64,000 nt of DNA from DASRAU01 sp035638075. GTDB lineage: Bacteria > Acidobacteriota > Polarisedimenticolia > Gp22-AA2. The position numbers and the translations under genes are program-made. The notes beneath the pieces are model-generated. The model saw only the letters and a program-made list of their open reading frames with translations. It was not told the DNA's origin and ran no database searches. Below, piece after piece: positions 1 through 10,667 of this stretch. The stretch lies in assembly GCA_035638075.1 (NCBI GenBank), contig DASRAU010000024.1:1-64000 (forward strand). The letters run 5' to 3'. Position 1 is the stretch's first letter; every line of letters starts with the position of its first letter.

Positions 1-1213
<1,213 letters not shown>

Positions 1214-1236
1214 CGGCGCGCGCTCCCCGGCCCCCG

Positions 1237-1757
<521 letters not shown>

Positions 1758-1761
<4 letters not shown>

Positions 1762-2117
1762 TCCAGCACCTCGCGCAGCTCCTGGCCGGTGCGCCACGCT
1801 TCGTAGCGCGCCCGGCCGGTGAGCGTTCCGGGCGCGGCGACGAGACACAGGAAGTATCCCGCGCCGACGGCCCTCAGGACGGTCAGACCACGCCGGCCCG
1901 AGATGGTGATCTCGTCCGGCGTCTCCGACGCCACCCCCCCGTCGGAGGCGGGCGTCGCGGCGCGGCGCACGAGGTCGATGCCCTCGGCCGCCGCCCATTC
2001 CATGTTGACTCCGGGATCGTTCTGGCTGCTCTCCACCGGGATCCCGTCCGGGCCGACCACGGCGGCGCCGCGCGCCCCCGGGAGACGTCGCAGCACCGCA
2101 TCGAGGACCTGCTTCAC
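1758..2117 (-). CDS. roadblock/LC7 domain protein
   Basis: 119 residues forming a single roadblock/LC7 fold: an N-terminal helix (MKQVLDAVLRRLPG), the strand pair AAVVGPDGIPVE, and a C-terminal sheet with a YFLCLV core. Family members such as MglB act as small cytoplasmic dimers that regulate Ras-like GTPases or serve as scaffolds. No GTPase gene lies in view, so its partner is unknown. It overlaps the upstream TPR gene (ATGA) and the downstream accB (GTGA), so these genes are almost certainly co-translated. Why a roadblock protein sits in an acc operon is not clear from sequence. Confidence 0.8.
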
Positions 2118-3604
2118 GCGGCGGCCCCTCCGTCGAGACTCTTCTGCCCCCGCTTGACGGCGTCGAGCCAGCGTTCCAGGCGGTCGATGGCGGCGCGATT
2201 CGGATGCGCCGGGCGCGGCGGCGCCGCCACGGTCGCGGCCGGCAAGGCGGATTTGGCCACGGGCGCAGATGCAGCAGCCGGTGCGGGAGCGGACGACGAT
2301 GCCTCGGCCGGCGGCACGGCAGCCGGCGAGGTCCCCGACGTCGCGGCGCGGGGCGGTCCGGAGATCGCCGCTTCCCGTGCGACCGCCGCGGGAGCGGGCG
2401 CCGCAGCCGGCTTCGGCGCCGGCGTGGCGTCCGATTTCGGCGGCGCCGGAAGGCTCGACGGCAAAGGCGCGGGCGCCTTCGGAGACGCCGGCGCAGCCGA
2501 CTTCGTGGACGCCGGCCTGGCCGCCGGGGCTGGAGCCGCGGCTGCCGCCGCTTCGAGCTCCGCCAGGCGATGGCGCGCCGCGAGGTTCCCGGGCTCGACC
2601 CGCAGCATGCTGCGATACACCTCGATGGCCCGATCGGGGAGCCCCTGCTTGACGTACAGCTCGGCGAGCGTGTTCGTCTCGAGAGCGTCGCGCTTGGCGG
2701 CACCGGCGCCGGCGGCGGATGCGGCCGGTGCGGGCGCTGCCGCGGGAGCGGCAGGAGCGGACGCCGCCGTCTCCATCCTCGCAATCGGCGCCGGCGGAGC
2801 GGGAGTCGGCATGCTGACAACAGGGCTCGGAGCCATCGGCGCAGTCGCGATCGGTCGCGGCGGTGCCGCCGGCTTCGCCGCCATCGGCGCGGGCGTCACG
2901 GCCGGGGACGGCATCGCGGCTGCCACCTTCGGGGCAGATGCCGGTGTCGGGCCCGGCGGACGCGCCGCCTCGATGGCTCTGTCGATTTGAGCCGTCGACA
3001 GCCCCGGGGCCACGGCTGGCGCAGGAGCAGCGGGGTGCGCCGGAGTCGTCGCGGCCGCAGTCGCAGCGGCCACATGGGCCGGCGCCTCCGGGTGCGTGCC
3101 CGCCATCGGCGCCGGGGATCGCGGCGATCCGAGGTCTTCGGGGAGATAGTCCGGCTGCGGATCGGCTTCGTCTTCGAGAGCCGTCGGCGCGGCCGCCTTC
3201 AGAGCAGGCGGAGGAGGAGCGTCCGCCGTCTCGGGCGAGGTCTCGGCGCGCACGATCTCGGCGAGGATCGGCTCGATCTCGCGGTCGCGCGGATAGTGCT
3301 CGAGGAGCGTGCGGCAGGTGGCGGCCGCGCCGGCCAGATCGCCGAGGAGCCGCTGCGATTCGACCAGGAACTTGCCGGCGAGATGGTGCGACGGCTGGCG
3401 CGCGAAGACTTCATGCAGGGTCGTGCGCGCCTCTTCCGGCTGGGCGTTCTCGAGGTAGGCGCGCCCCAGGGTGACGCGGACGGCGTCGAGGTTGGGGTGC
3501 TTGCCGAGCGCCTCGATCGAGAGCGCGATGGCTTCTTTCAGGCGCCCGTGGCGGCGGTGCTCCTCCGCCCGCTGAAGATAGGCGCGCGGGTCCCTCGGCA
3601 TCAT
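2114..3604 (-). CDS. TPR protein with long Ala/Pro-rich linkers
   Basis: 496 residues, predicted cytoplasmic (no signal peptide). Residues 1-130 hold TPR-type helix pairs (MPRDPRAYLQRAEEHRRHGR onward). About 170 residues of Ala/Pro-rich low-complexity linker follow, then another TPR pair (ETNTLAELYVKQGLPDRAIE) near residues 300-350. A second Ala/Pro linker leads to a short C-terminal helix, AIDRLERWLDAVKRG. Such proteins are protein-protein scaffolds. It is the first gene of the TPR - roadblock - accB - accC operon and overlaps the roadblock gene by four bases, so the two products probably interact. The exact function is unknown. Confidence 0.8.
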   Translation of the reverse strand: MMPRDPRAYLQRAEEHRRHGRLKEAIALSIEALGKHPNLDAVRVTLGRAYLENAQPEEARTTLHEVFARQPSHHLAGKFLVESQRLLGDLAGAAATCRTLLEHYPRDREIEPILAEIVRAETSPETADAPPPPALKAAAPTALEDEADPQPDYLPEDLGSPRSPAPMAGTHPEAPAHVAAATAAATTPAHPAAPAPAVAPGLSTAQIDRAIEAARPPGPTPASAPKVAAAMPSPAVTPAPMAAKPAAPPRPIATAPMAPSPVVSMPTPAPPAPIARMETAASAPAAPAAAPAPAASAAGAGAAKRDALETNTLAELYVKQGLPDRAIEVYRSMLRVEPGNLAARHRLAELEAAAAAAPAPAARPASTKSAAPASPKAPAPLPSSLPAPPKSDATPAPKPAAAPAPAAVAREAAISGPPRAATSGTSPAAVPPAEASSSAPAPAAASAPVAKSALPAATVAAPPRPAHPNRAAIDRLERWLDAVKRGQKSLDGGAAA

Positions 3605-3721
3605 CTCTCCATCAGCCCTGCTGCCGGACCAACCCGACGCCCTCTCCGCGCCTAACTTATTGATAACAAAGCATGAAGAGCCGGCCGGCGGGCGACGGCG
3701 GTGATTATATGACGAAAGGCC

Positions 3722-3755
3722 CTAAAAGCGACGCCCCCGGCGAACCGGGGGCGTC
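3722..3755 (-). terminator. rho-independent terminator of the pil operon
   Basis: A perfect 11-base stem (3730-3740 pairing with 3745-3755, CGAA loop) lies just past the last gene of the pil operon. On the minus strand it is followed by GCTTTTAGG, a short U tract. Confidence 0.75.
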
Positions 3756-3787
3756 CGAGGGAAAGCCTTCGATGCGAACCGCCGCGT

Positions 3788-4279
3788 TCAGGGAATGAAG
3801 GTGACCGCCGCGTCCGCGCTGAAGTTGACCGGGTTGTCGTTGGAGTCGCGCCCCTCGAAGTCGATGTGGGCCACGACCGTCGTCCCCGCCCCGGGCTTGC
3901 TGCCGTTCGGGACCAGGATGACGTCGGCCGAGCAGGTGCCGCCGGCCGGGCAGAAGCCGGTCGAGACCGGCCCGCTGATCGGCGCGATGACCGCCGGCTC
4001 GAACGACACGCTGTAGCTCGTGAGCGTGAGGTCGTGCCAGAAGGAGTCGGCGGAGAGACCCGGGCCCCCGTTGTTGCGCGGGTGCAGGGTGTAGGTGACC
4101 GTCGCGGTCGTGTCGGTGGCAGCGGAGACGCTGGTGCCGGCCGTGGTGACGCTGTTCACCAGGACCACGTTCTCCGCCTGGCCAGGATCGTCGTGCTCGT
4201 TGCACGCGAGCCCGGTGGCCAGGATCGCCGCGACTCCGAGGAGCGCGGCGAGCCGGGTCAGGTTGAGATCGGTCCTCAT
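3788..4279 (-). CDS. small exported protein co-transcribed with pilQ
   Basis: 163 residues. The N-terminus (MRTDLNLTRLAALLGVAAIL then ATGLAC) is a signal sequence ending in a cysteine. It could be a lipoprotein, but the residues before the cysteine are not an ideal lipobox. The mature part is rich in beta-strand patterns (TATVTYTLHP, TVVAHIDFEG), suggesting an Ig-like fold. It contains one CPAGGTC pair that may form a disulfide. Its ATG overlaps the pilQ stop (ATGA), and it is the last gene before the operon terminator, so it may serve the pilus or the secretin. No family is recognised. Confidence 0.8.
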   Translation of the reverse strand: MRTDLNLTRLAALLGVAAILATGLACNEHDDPGQAENVVLVNSVTTAGTSVSAATDTTATVTYTLHPRNNGGPGLSADSFWHDLTLTSYSVSFEPAVIAPISGPVSTGFCPAGGTCSADVILVPNGSKPGAGTTVVAHIDFEGRDSNDNPVNFSADAAVTFIP

Positions 4280-6864
4280 GAGTTCTCCTCCGCTTCCGCC
4301 TTCTTGCTGATGCGCGGCGTGATGAAGATCAGGAGTTCGGTGTTCTTCCGGTTGATCGACTTGCTGCGGAACAGCCAGCCGAGCCCGGGGATGCGCTGCA
4401 GCCCGGGGACCCCGGCCTGGGTGACCGAGTCGTTGAGCTTGAAGATGCCGCCGATGACCGCGGTGCCGCCGTCCTTCACCAGCACCTGGGTCTGGGCGCG
4501 CTCCGTCAGGATCGGCGGGACGTCGCCGACGCGGTTGACGAAGTCGGGCGAGGAGTTGTCCACCTTCAGGTCCATGATGACCGTCCCCTCGCGGGTGATC
4601 TGCGGCGTGACCTCGAGCTTCAGGGACGCCGAGATGAACTCGACGTTGATCTGCGTGGCCGTGGTGCTGACCACCGGGATCTGCGTGCCCTGCTCGATGG
4701 TCGCCTTCTGGTTGTTCTGGGTCGCGATGCGCGGCGACGACAGGACCTTCACGTCGCCGTTCAGCTCGAAGGCGTCGAGCGTGGCGTTGAGGCGGAAGGT
4801 GTCGAGGACGTTGCCGAACGACACGCCCAGCTTGCCGGCGCTGGCCGGGGCGGGGGTGTTGACGTCCCAGTCCACCTGGCCGGTGTGCGGGAACGCCCAC
4901 GGGAGCTGCGTGCCGTGCGCGTTGTCGGCGATGGCGTGCGCGCCCCAGGTGATGCCCAGGTCGCGCTCGAACTCGCGGTCGGTCTCGACGATGCGCGCCT
5001 CGATGGTGACCTGGGGCGTCTGCTCGTCGAGGTTGTCGATGAGCCGCGAGATCGGCTCCTGCCGGTCCTGCAGGTCGGTGATGATCAGGGTGTTGGTCCG
5101 ATCATCCATGATGACGTCGCCGCGCTTCGACATGATCTTCTTGATGATCGGCACGACGTCCTTCGACTTGGCGTAGGAGAGCTTGCGGGTGAAGGTGATC
5201 GGCTCCTGCTCCAGCTCCTGCGCCTCGATGAGGGACTTCCGCGCCGCCGCCTCCGACGCGAGCTTCTGCGTCGAGGCGATGCGGATGACGTTGTTCTCGA
5301 AGACCTTGTCCAGCCCGTTGTTCTTCAGGATGATGTCGAGCGCCTGATCCTCCGGGACGTTCTCCAGCACGATGGTGAGCGTGCCCGAGACCGCCGGGTC
5401 GAGGACGATGTTGTAGCCGGTCAGCTCGTGGAACAGGCGGAACACGTCCTTCAGGTCGGCGTCCTTGAAGTTGAAGGAGACTTTCTTGCCGGTGTACTTC
5501 GGGCCGGTGTCGCTGATGTTCTTCGGCTCGAACTTCTGCGCCAGCACGAGCGTCTCGCCCCCACGCGCTTCCTTCCGCTGGATGGTCGGCTTGAACTGGA
5601 CCTCCTTCGGCTTCGCCTCGACCTTCACGTCCCCCTGCGCGAGCAGCGGGTTCGGCGCCGGCTTCTCGGGCTCGGGCAGCGGGGCCGCATCGTCGGTGCC
5701 CGGCAGCGCGGCCGGACCGGATGCGGGCTCCTCCAAAGGCTCGATCACCTTGGCCTGGCCGGCAGGACCGGAGGTCTCGGTGACCGTGGGCGCGGGCGTC
5801 TCGGCCGCCAGCGGCGCGGCCAGCTGCATCGGCGCGGGGTTCTCGGAGGCGCGGCGGGCCGCCATCTCCGAGAATTCGACGGCGACACCGTTGGCCGTGG
5901 GCTCGACCGCATACGCCTTCGGGGCCTTGAGATCGAAGACCACGCGGGCGACCGGCTGGGGCCTGGTGGCGAACTGGGCCACCCGGACCCGGGTCAGCAC
6001 GTCCGACGACACGTTGGTGGTCTTCTGATCCTTCGGGGTCTTGTCCATCACCCCGACGAGATCGACGACCAGGCGCGGCGGGTTGGCCAGCTCGAAGTGC
6101 TCCTCGCGCACCGCCCCGTCCGCCTTCAGGAGGACGCGCGGCTCGGCTCCGCCCGCCTCGGTGGCGACGCCGACGAGGCTGTGGGCCACGGGGCCCTTCG
6201 GCTCGGGACCGCGCACCACGTTGGGCTGAGCGCCGGCCGGCGTCTTCGCTGCCGACTTGTCGGGCTGGGGCTTCGACGGCGGGACCGCCTCGGGCAGCGG
6301 CGCCGGCTTCGCGTCCGGGGCCGGCGTTTCGGCGGCCAGCGGCTGGTCGATCGGCTGCAGACCCTTGTCGGACGCGGGGACGGCGCCGTTCTCGTCCGCG
6401 ACGAGCGGCGGCTCCGGCAGGTTCTCGGAGTCGCTGATCGTGGGGAAGTCGATCAGCAGATCGTTCCCCTCGAGCCGCACCGAGTGCCGCGCCGCCTGCA
6501 CGTTCTTGAACTCGAACTTGGCGATGTTGCCGCCGTCCACCCCCTGGACGTTGCTCACCGCCACGTTTTCGACTTGAGGGGTGTCCAGGCGGATCTCGTC
6601 GTTCATCCCCTGCGCCTTCACCTCCAGCAGCTCCACCACCAGCGTGTGCGATTCCGGCTGGTAGGTGGTGAAGCTGAACGGGTAGTTCCCGTGCAGCACC
6701 ACCTGCGTGCCGGACGGCGTGGCCGTGTGGTCCACGGCATTCACCACGACCGCCGACGGCACTTCGAGTGCCGCCTGGCCCGGCTCGCTCACGGGCGGAT
6801 TGCCCGAGCAGTGCAGGGCGGCCGCGGCGATCGTGAGAACAATCGCGAGCTTGCCGAGCCTCAT
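4276..6864 (-). CDS. pilQ: type IV pilus secretin PilQ
   Basis: Outer-membrane secretin through which the pilus passes. 862 residues starting at ATG 6864 (MRLGKLAIVLTIAAAALHC), a lipoprotein-like or Sec signal. Two AMIN-like peptidoglycan-binding segments occupy about residues 30-140 and 225-310, with Pro/Ala linkers between. The STN/N0 domain begins near KKVSFNFKDADLKDVFRLF, followed by N1 domains. The C-terminal secretin pore domain has VTIEARIVETDREFE, RIATQNNQKATIEQG and the signature GVPGLQRIPGLGWLFR. It overlaps pilP and the downstream small gene by four bases each. The order pilM-N-O-P-Q is the standard one. Confidence 0.96.
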   Translation of the reverse strand: MRLGKLAIVLTIAAAALHCSGNPPVSEPGQAALEVPSAVVVNAVDHTATPSGTQVVLHGNYPFSFTTYQPESHTLVVELLEVKAQGMNDEIRLDTPQVENVAVSNVQGVDGGNIAKFEFKNVQAARHSVRLEGNDLLIDFPTISDSENLPEPPLVADENGAVPASDKGLQPIDQPLAAETPAPDAKPAPLPEAVPPSKPQPDKSAAKTPAGAQPNVVRGPEPKGPVAHSLVGVATEAGGAEPRVLLKADGAVREEHFELANPPRLVVDLVGVMDKTPKDQKTTNVSSDVLTRVRVAQFATRPQPVARVVFDLKAPKAYAVEPTANGVAVEFSEMAARRASENPAPMQLAAPLAAETPAPTVTETSGPAGQAKVIEPLEEPASGPAALPGTDDAAPLPEPEKPAPNPLLAQGDVKVEAKPKEVQFKPTIQRKEARGGETLVLAQKFEPKNISDTGPKYTGKKVSFNFKDADLKDVFRLFHELTGYNIVLDPAVSGTLTIVLENVPEDQALDIILKNNGLDKVFENNVIRIASTQKLASEAAARKSLIEAQELEQEPITFTRKLSYAKSKDVVPIIKKIMSKRGDVIMDDRTNTLIITDLQDRQEPISRLIDNLDEQTPQVTIEARIVETDREFERDLGITWGAHAIADNAHGTQLPWAFPHTGQVDWDVNTPAPASAGKLGVSFGNVLDTFRLNATLDAFELNGDVKVLSSPRIATQNNQKATIEQGTQIPVVSTTATQINVEFISASLKLEVTPQITREGTVIMDLKVDNSSPDFVNRVGDVPPILTERAQTQVLVKDGGTAVIGGIFKLNDSVTQAGVPGLQRIPGLGWLFRSKSINRKNTELLIFITPRISKKAEAEENS

Positions 6865-7400
6865 AGACTTGCCTCCTCTGCTGACGCGAGCCGCTTGGTG
6901 ACGTCCCGGTAGGGCTTGATGCTCCTCGGATCGTTGACGTCCTGCCGGAACATCACCGTCCCCGAGGCGCGATCGATGCGGATGATCTTGCCGTCGAAGA
7001 GCGTGTCGCCCACGTGCAGGAAGTACCCCTTGTTGTCGCTGCCGTTGAAGAACGCCACCGCCTCCTTGCCCTTCTGCACGATGCCGACCAGGTCGACCTC
7101 GGAGATGAGCATCCCGGCGATGCCGCGCGGACGCGGACCGTGCGCTGGCATGTTGAGCGGATCGACCAGGGAGCGGAACGGATCGCGGCGCCCGGCCGGG
7201 TCGTAGGTGAAGCCGCGACCGGCGAGCACCGCCTCGCTGTCCTCCATGATCCGGTTGATGGTCTCGCCCGCCGCCTTGGACGTGGTGCCGTCCGCGGCCG
7301 GGGCCGCCGGCGCCGGATCGGCCGCGCGAACCCCGGACCCGGCCAGGCCGACGCCGCACAGCACGGCGAGCGCCAGGGCCCAACGTGCCTGCTGCCTCAT
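6861..7400 (-). CDS. pilP: type IV pilus assembly lipoprotein/periplasmic protein PilP
   Basis: Links the inner-membrane PilNO complex to the PilQ secretin. 179 residues starting at ATG 7400. A signal peptide (MRQQARWALALAVLCGVGLA) is followed by an Ala/Pro linker. The PilP/HR domain is at about residues 65-165, with the typical RRDPFRSLVDP entry and a beta-rich core VDLVGIVQKGKEAVAFF. No lipobox cysteine follows the signal, so it may be a secreted rather than lipidated form. It overlaps pilO and pilQ by four bases each. Confidence 0.9.
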   Translation of the reverse strand: MRQQARWALALAVLCGVGLAGSGVRAADPAPAAPAADGTTSKAAGETINRIMEDSEAVLAGRGFTYDPAGRRDPFRSLVDPLNMPAHGPRPRGIAGMLISEVDLVGIVQKGKEAVAFFNGSDNKGYFLHVGDTLFDGKIIRIDRASGTVMFRQDVNDPRSIKPYRDVTKRLASAEEASL

Positions 7401-8002
7401 TTCGCGCCTCCCTCGGACTGCGACGCGTCCGCCGCCTGGGCCGCCTTGTCGTCGTACACGAAGGTGGTGGCGGTGAACGTGGAGTGGATCGATCCCTTGC
7501 CCGCGCCCTGCGTCCTGGCGCCGATCACCACGTTGCTGACGTTGATGATCCGCGAGTACTTGCTGATGCGGTCGAAGAAGACGCCCAGGTCGTGGTAGTC
7601 CCCCTCGATCTCCATGTTGATCGGGAACTCCTTGTAGAACTCCACCGGCTTCAGAATCTGCGGATTGAACTGCTTCAGCTCGAGGTTCGACTGGTCGGTG
7701 AGGTTCTTGACCCACTTGAGCAGCTCGCCGGTCTCGGGCGTCGTCGGCAGGATGGCGAGGAGATCGTTCAGCTTGGTCTGCAGGTTCTCGATCTCCTTCT
7801 CGAACTCCGGCAGCTTCGCCTCGATCGCCTGCCCCTTGCGGATCTCCGTCTGCAGCCCCTCGAGCTTGGAGCGCTCGTCGGCGTTGCGGCGGCTCATCTG
7901 GTTGAAGTTCGGGTACGTCGTGAAGGCCACGCCGATGAGCACCGCCGCCATGCCGGCGACGACGGCGAACTGGCCCCAGAACGGAAGCTTCTTGAAGTCC
8001 AT
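7397..8002 (-). CDS. pilO: type IV pilus inner-membrane protein PilO
   Basis: Forms the periplasmic PilN-PilO heterodimer. 201 residues: a short cytoplasmic start (MDFKKLPFWGQ), one transmembrane helix at about residues 9-30, a periplasmic coiled coil (residues ~40-90), and a ferredoxin-like domain containing the family pattern FPINMEIEGDYHDLGVFFDR. The stop overlaps pilP, and 12 bases separate it from pilN. Confidence 0.94.
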   Translation of the reverse strand: MDFKKLPFWGQFAVVAGMAAVLIGVAFTTYPNFNQMSRRNADERSKLEGLQTEIRKGQAIEAKLPEFEKEIENLQTKLNDLLAILPTTPETGELLKWVKNLTDQSNLELKQFNPQILKPVEFYKEFPINMEIEGDYHDLGVFFDRISKYSRIINVSNVVIGARTQGAGKGSIHSTFTATTFVYDDKAAQAADASQSEGGAK

Positions 8003-8014
8003 CGCGCGTCCCTC

Positions 8015-8650
8015 CTAGGTCCCGGGCGGGGCCTGCGCGGCCCCCTCCGCCGGAGCCGCCGCCGGTGCTGCGTCGTCGGGGGCGGCCGCCGTCATCGGCA
8101 CGAACTGGCAGGTGAGCGAGAACGACACCCCCGCCGGGATGGCCGTGATCGGCCCCATCACGACGTTCTGGAAGTAACGCGAGCCGGTCAGGTTGTTGTA
8201 GAAGTTCGACACGGCGTTGTAGGTCGTCGCCTTCCCCTGGATGCTCACCGCCCACGAGGCCTCGTTCATGCTGTCGAGCCAGAGGAAGTCGGGGAGCTGC
8301 TTGCTGATCTCGTCGAGGAGGTGGACCGGGCCGCTCTGGTTGCGCTTGAGCTGCGAGACCAGGGTGATTTTCCGCTGCAGCAGGTCCTTCTTCGCCTTGT
8401 ACTCCTCGCCCTTCTTGATGATGGCCTGCAGGCGCTCCTTCTCCTGCTCGGCGCGGACGATCTCGGCCGACAGGCGGCGGTGCTCGCCGGCGAGGCTGGT
8501 CCAGCGCCAGCCGACCACCAGCGTCGCGAGGACCACGACGCCGATCATCAGGACGTTCTGACCCAGGGCGCCGCTCCCCTCGAGACGCGGCGCGGCCTTC
8601 TCGCGGCTCTTCCCCTTCTCGGCTGCGGCGATGAGATTGATCTTGATCAT
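8015..8650 (-). CDS. pilN: type IV pilus inner-membrane protein PilN
   Basis: 211 residues. The N-terminus starts with MIKINLI, the conserved cytoplasmic segment of PilN that binds PilM. One transmembrane helix (about residues 33-50, NVLMIGVVVLATLVVGW), a coiled coil and a ferredoxin-like periplasmic domain follow. An Ala/Pro-rich tail ends the protein. The start overlaps the pilM stop (ATGA). It pairs with PilO. Confidence 0.94.
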   Translation of the reverse strand: MIKINLIAAAEKGKSREKAAPRLEGSGALGQNVLMIGVVVLATLVVGWRWTSLAGEHRRLSAEIVRAEQEKERLQAIIKKGEEYKAKKDLLQRKITLVSQLKRNQSGPVHLLDEISKQLPDFLWLDSMNEASWAVSIQGKATTYNAVSNFYNNLTGSRYFQNVVMGPITAIPAGVSFSLTCQFVPMTAAAPDDAAPAAAPAEGAAQAPPGT

Positions 8651-9708
8651 CGGTTGTCACCGAGCCGGCGGCAGGCGAGCCCGACGGCGATGGAAACGCT
8701 GGGACCGACCTCGTCGAGGGTCTCGGGCGGGATCCCCTTCGCCGCGGTGACCCGCGCGAAAGGGTTGAGCGCCTCGACCGGCACGCCGAAGCGGCCGGCC
8801 AGCGCCTCGGTCAGGTTCGGCACCCGCGACGCGCCGCCGGCGATCACCATGCGGCCGATGCTCTCCCCGGGCGTCGTGTTCTTGAAGAAGTCGAGGGTCT
8901 TCTGCACCTCGCCCCCGATGAAGTCGTTCACCGAGCCGAGGATGGCCGGGACGCGCGACGCGTCGACGCCGTCGACCTCTTCGCCGCGCTTCAGCGCCTC
9001 GGCCTGCTCGAAGGTGACGTTCAGCTCCTTGCGGAGCGCATCGTTGTAGTGGTTGCCGCCCACCGAGATGTCGCGCCAGAAGATCGACGTCGAACCCTTG
9101 AGGACCGCGACGTTCGTGGTCGAGGCGCCGACGTTGACGAGCGCCAGCCCCTCGCCGGGGTCGGCGTCGTAATTCATCTCGTAGCAGTTCTGCAGGGCGA
9201 AGACGTCCACGTCCACCAGGACCGGGTTGCGGCCGGCCTGGGTGACGACGCTGGTGTAGTCGTGGATCTTGTCCTTCTTGGCGGCGACGAGGAGCACGTC
9301 CATGTTGCCGTCCCCGCCGCCCCCCTTGAGCACCTGGTAGGCGAGGTTGACGTCCTCGACGTCGAAGGGGATGTACTGCTCCGCCTCCCACGGGATGACC
9401 TCGGCCAGCTCCTCCTCGGAGGTGGCCGGGATGGAGATCTTCTTGATGATGACGCTGTGGCCCGAGAGGGCGATGGCGACGTCGGCCCCCTTCACCTTGC
9501 GGGCCGAGAGGGCTTTCTGGATCGCCTCGACGACGAGGCCGGCGTCCATGATGGCGCCGTCGACGATCGCCTCGGGCGAGAGGGGCTCGACGGCGACGTT
9601 CTGGAGCTGGTAGCCCTTCCCCTTCCCGAGCTCCTTGAGCTCCACGACCTTGACGGCGCTCGAGCCGATGTCGAGCCCGACGAGCGACTTCGATCGCGAG
9701 AAGAACAC
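8647..9708 (-). CDS. pilM: type IV pilus assembly ATPase-fold protein PilM
   Basis: Actin/FtsA-like cytoplasmic protein that binds the PilN N-terminus. 353 residues from GTG 9708, giving VFFSRSKSLVGLDIGSSAVK, the family start with its phosphate-1 loop. Further motifs are the IPWEAEQYIPF segment and the adenosine loop VIAGGASRVPNL. The GTG is preceded by GGGAGG. A longer frame upstream would place the start inside or before the promoter at 9782-9809, which argues against it. First gene of the pil operon. Confidence 0.95.
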   Translation of the reverse strand: MFFSRSKSLVGLDIGSSAVKVVELKELGKGKGYQLQNVAVEPLSPEAIVDGAIMDAGLVVEAIQKALSARKVKGADVAIALSGHSVIIKKISIPATSEEELAEVIPWEAEQYIPFDVEDVNLAYQVLKGGGGDGNMDVLLVAAKKDKIHDYTSVVTQAGRNPVLVDVDVFALQNCYEMNYDADPGEGLALVNVGASTTNVAVLKGSTSIFWRDISVGGNHYNDALRKELNVTFEQAEALKRGEEVDGVDASRVPAILGSVNDFIGGEVQKTLDFFKNTTPGESIGRMVIAGGASRVPNLTEALAGRFGVPVEALNPFARVTAAKGIPPETLDEVGPSVSIAVGLACRRLGDNR

Positions 9709-9781
9709 GGCCTTCCCTCCCCTCTCCAGTCCTTGCCAATTCCAGCCCCCCGCACAGGGGGGCCCGTTTTCACGAATCTCC

Positions 9782-9809
9782 AATATATTCCGCGACCTCA
9801 CTTCTGCAA
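9782..9809 (-). promoter_or_regulatory. promoter of the pilMNOPQ operon
   Basis: On the minus strand, TTGCAG at 9809-9804 and TATATT at 9787-9782 are separated by 16 bases. This places a transcript start near 9775, about 67 bases before the pilM GTG. Confidence 0.7.
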
Positions 9810-9828
9810 GGCGCTCTATCAGAAGTGA
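9798..9828. promoter_or_regulatory. inverted repeat over the pil promoter -35, candidate operator
   Basis: TCACTTCTG at 9798-9806 and CAGAAGTGA at 9820-9828 are perfect 9-base inverted arms with a 13-base spacer. The left arm covers part of the pil -35 element, a position expected for a regulator of the pilus operon. The regulator is unknown. Confidence 0.5.
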
Positions 9829-9947
9829 ACATTCGCCGTGGACAGACTGAATATGCGCCTGTGGAGAGAATCGGCAAGTCGAGGAAAACAGGGGTTTTCG
9901 GGCTTGGGTGTTACGGGTGGGGAGACCGGGGGGGATCGACGCCGAAG

Positions 9948-9977
9948 TTGAATCCGGCGTCGCGATTGTGTTAGAGT
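9948..9977 (+). promoter_or_regulatory. putative rpmB promoter
   Basis: TTGAAT at 9948-9953 and TAGAGT at 9972-9977 with an 18-base spacer, about 50 bases before the rpmB start. The rest of the 9709-10030 interval holds only this promoter, the pil promoter, its inverted repeat, and a short GAAAAC/GTTTTC hairpin near 9883-9900. Confidence 0.5.
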
Positions 9978-10030
9978 TCGCGCCTTCCTTTTGGGATCAA
10001 CCCGGGCTCGAAGGCCCCTCGGAGGAGTCG

Positions 10031-10225
10031 GTGGCGCGTTCGTGCGATGTCTGCGGCAAGGGGCCGGTCTTCGGAAACCAGATCAGCCACGCGCACAATG
10101 TCTCGTCGCGCGTCTGGTATCCCAACATCCAGAAGGTCCGGGTGATGGTCGGCAAGGCGGTGCGCCGCAAGCGCGTCTGCACCCGCTGCCTGCGCTCCGG
10201 CGCGGTGGTCAAGGCCGCCTCCTAG
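10031..10225 (+). CDS. rpmB: 50S ribosomal protein L28
   Basis: Structural protein of the large ribosomal subunit. 64 residues from GTG 10031, which follows GGAGGAG closely. Family signature: CDVCGKGPVFGNQISHAHN and the basic RVMVGKAVRRKRVCTRC stretch. Two CxxC pairs (CDVC and CTRC) make this the zinc-binding form. It stands alone, divergent from the pil operon and convergent with ridA. A longer in-frame extension exists upstream but overlaps the promoter and does not resemble L28. Confidence 0.96.
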   Translation: MARSCDVCGKGPVFGNQISHAHNVSSRVWYPNIQKVRVMVGKAVRRKRVCTRCLRSGAVVKAAS

Positions 10226-10258
10226 GTTTCCCCGGCACGGCCCGCACGCCGGGTCGGG

Positions 10259-10648
10259 CTACCCCTCCAGCATCGCGATCGCTTCGATCTCCACGCGCGC
10301 GCCCAGCGGCAGCGCCGCCACCTGCACCGTCGAGCGGGCCGGCCGCGCGTCGCCGAAGACCCGGGCGTAGATCGCGTTCATCGCCTGGAAGTCCTTCATG
10401 TCGGTCAGGAAGACGGTCGTCTTCATGACCTGGTCGAGTGACGCCCCGGCCGCTTCGAGCACCGCCTTGATGTTCTCGAAGACCCGCGTCGTCTCCGCCT
10501 CGAGCCCGCCGGGAACCAGCGCCTTGGTCTCAGGGTCGAGCCCCACCTGCCCCGAGAGGAACAGGAACGGCCCGTTGCGCACGGCCTGGCTGTAGGGGCC
10601 CACCGCCTGCGGCGCCCGGTCGGTCGTGATGGTCCGGCGTTCGCTCAT
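10259..10648 (-). CDS. ridA: RidA family reactive enamine/imine deaminase
   Basis: 129 residues, the normal length. Members are cytoplasmic trimers that hydrolyse 2-aminoacrylate and related enamines released by PLP enzymes. Diagnostic features: APQAVGPYSQAV near the N-terminus, FLSGQVGLDP, and the C-terminal RPARSTVQVAALPLGARVEI, whose arginine is the substrate-binding residue. It lies 19 bases downstream of rel and is probably in its transcript. Confidence 0.92.
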   Translation of the reverse strand: MSERRTITTDRAPQAVGPYSQAVRNGPFLFLSGQVGLDPETKALVPGGLEAETTRVFENIKAVLEAAGASLDQVMKTTVFLTDMKDFQAMNAIYARVFGDARPARSTVQVAALPLGARVEIEAIAMLEG

Positions 10649-10667
10649 CGTTCCCTCCCTTGTGATC

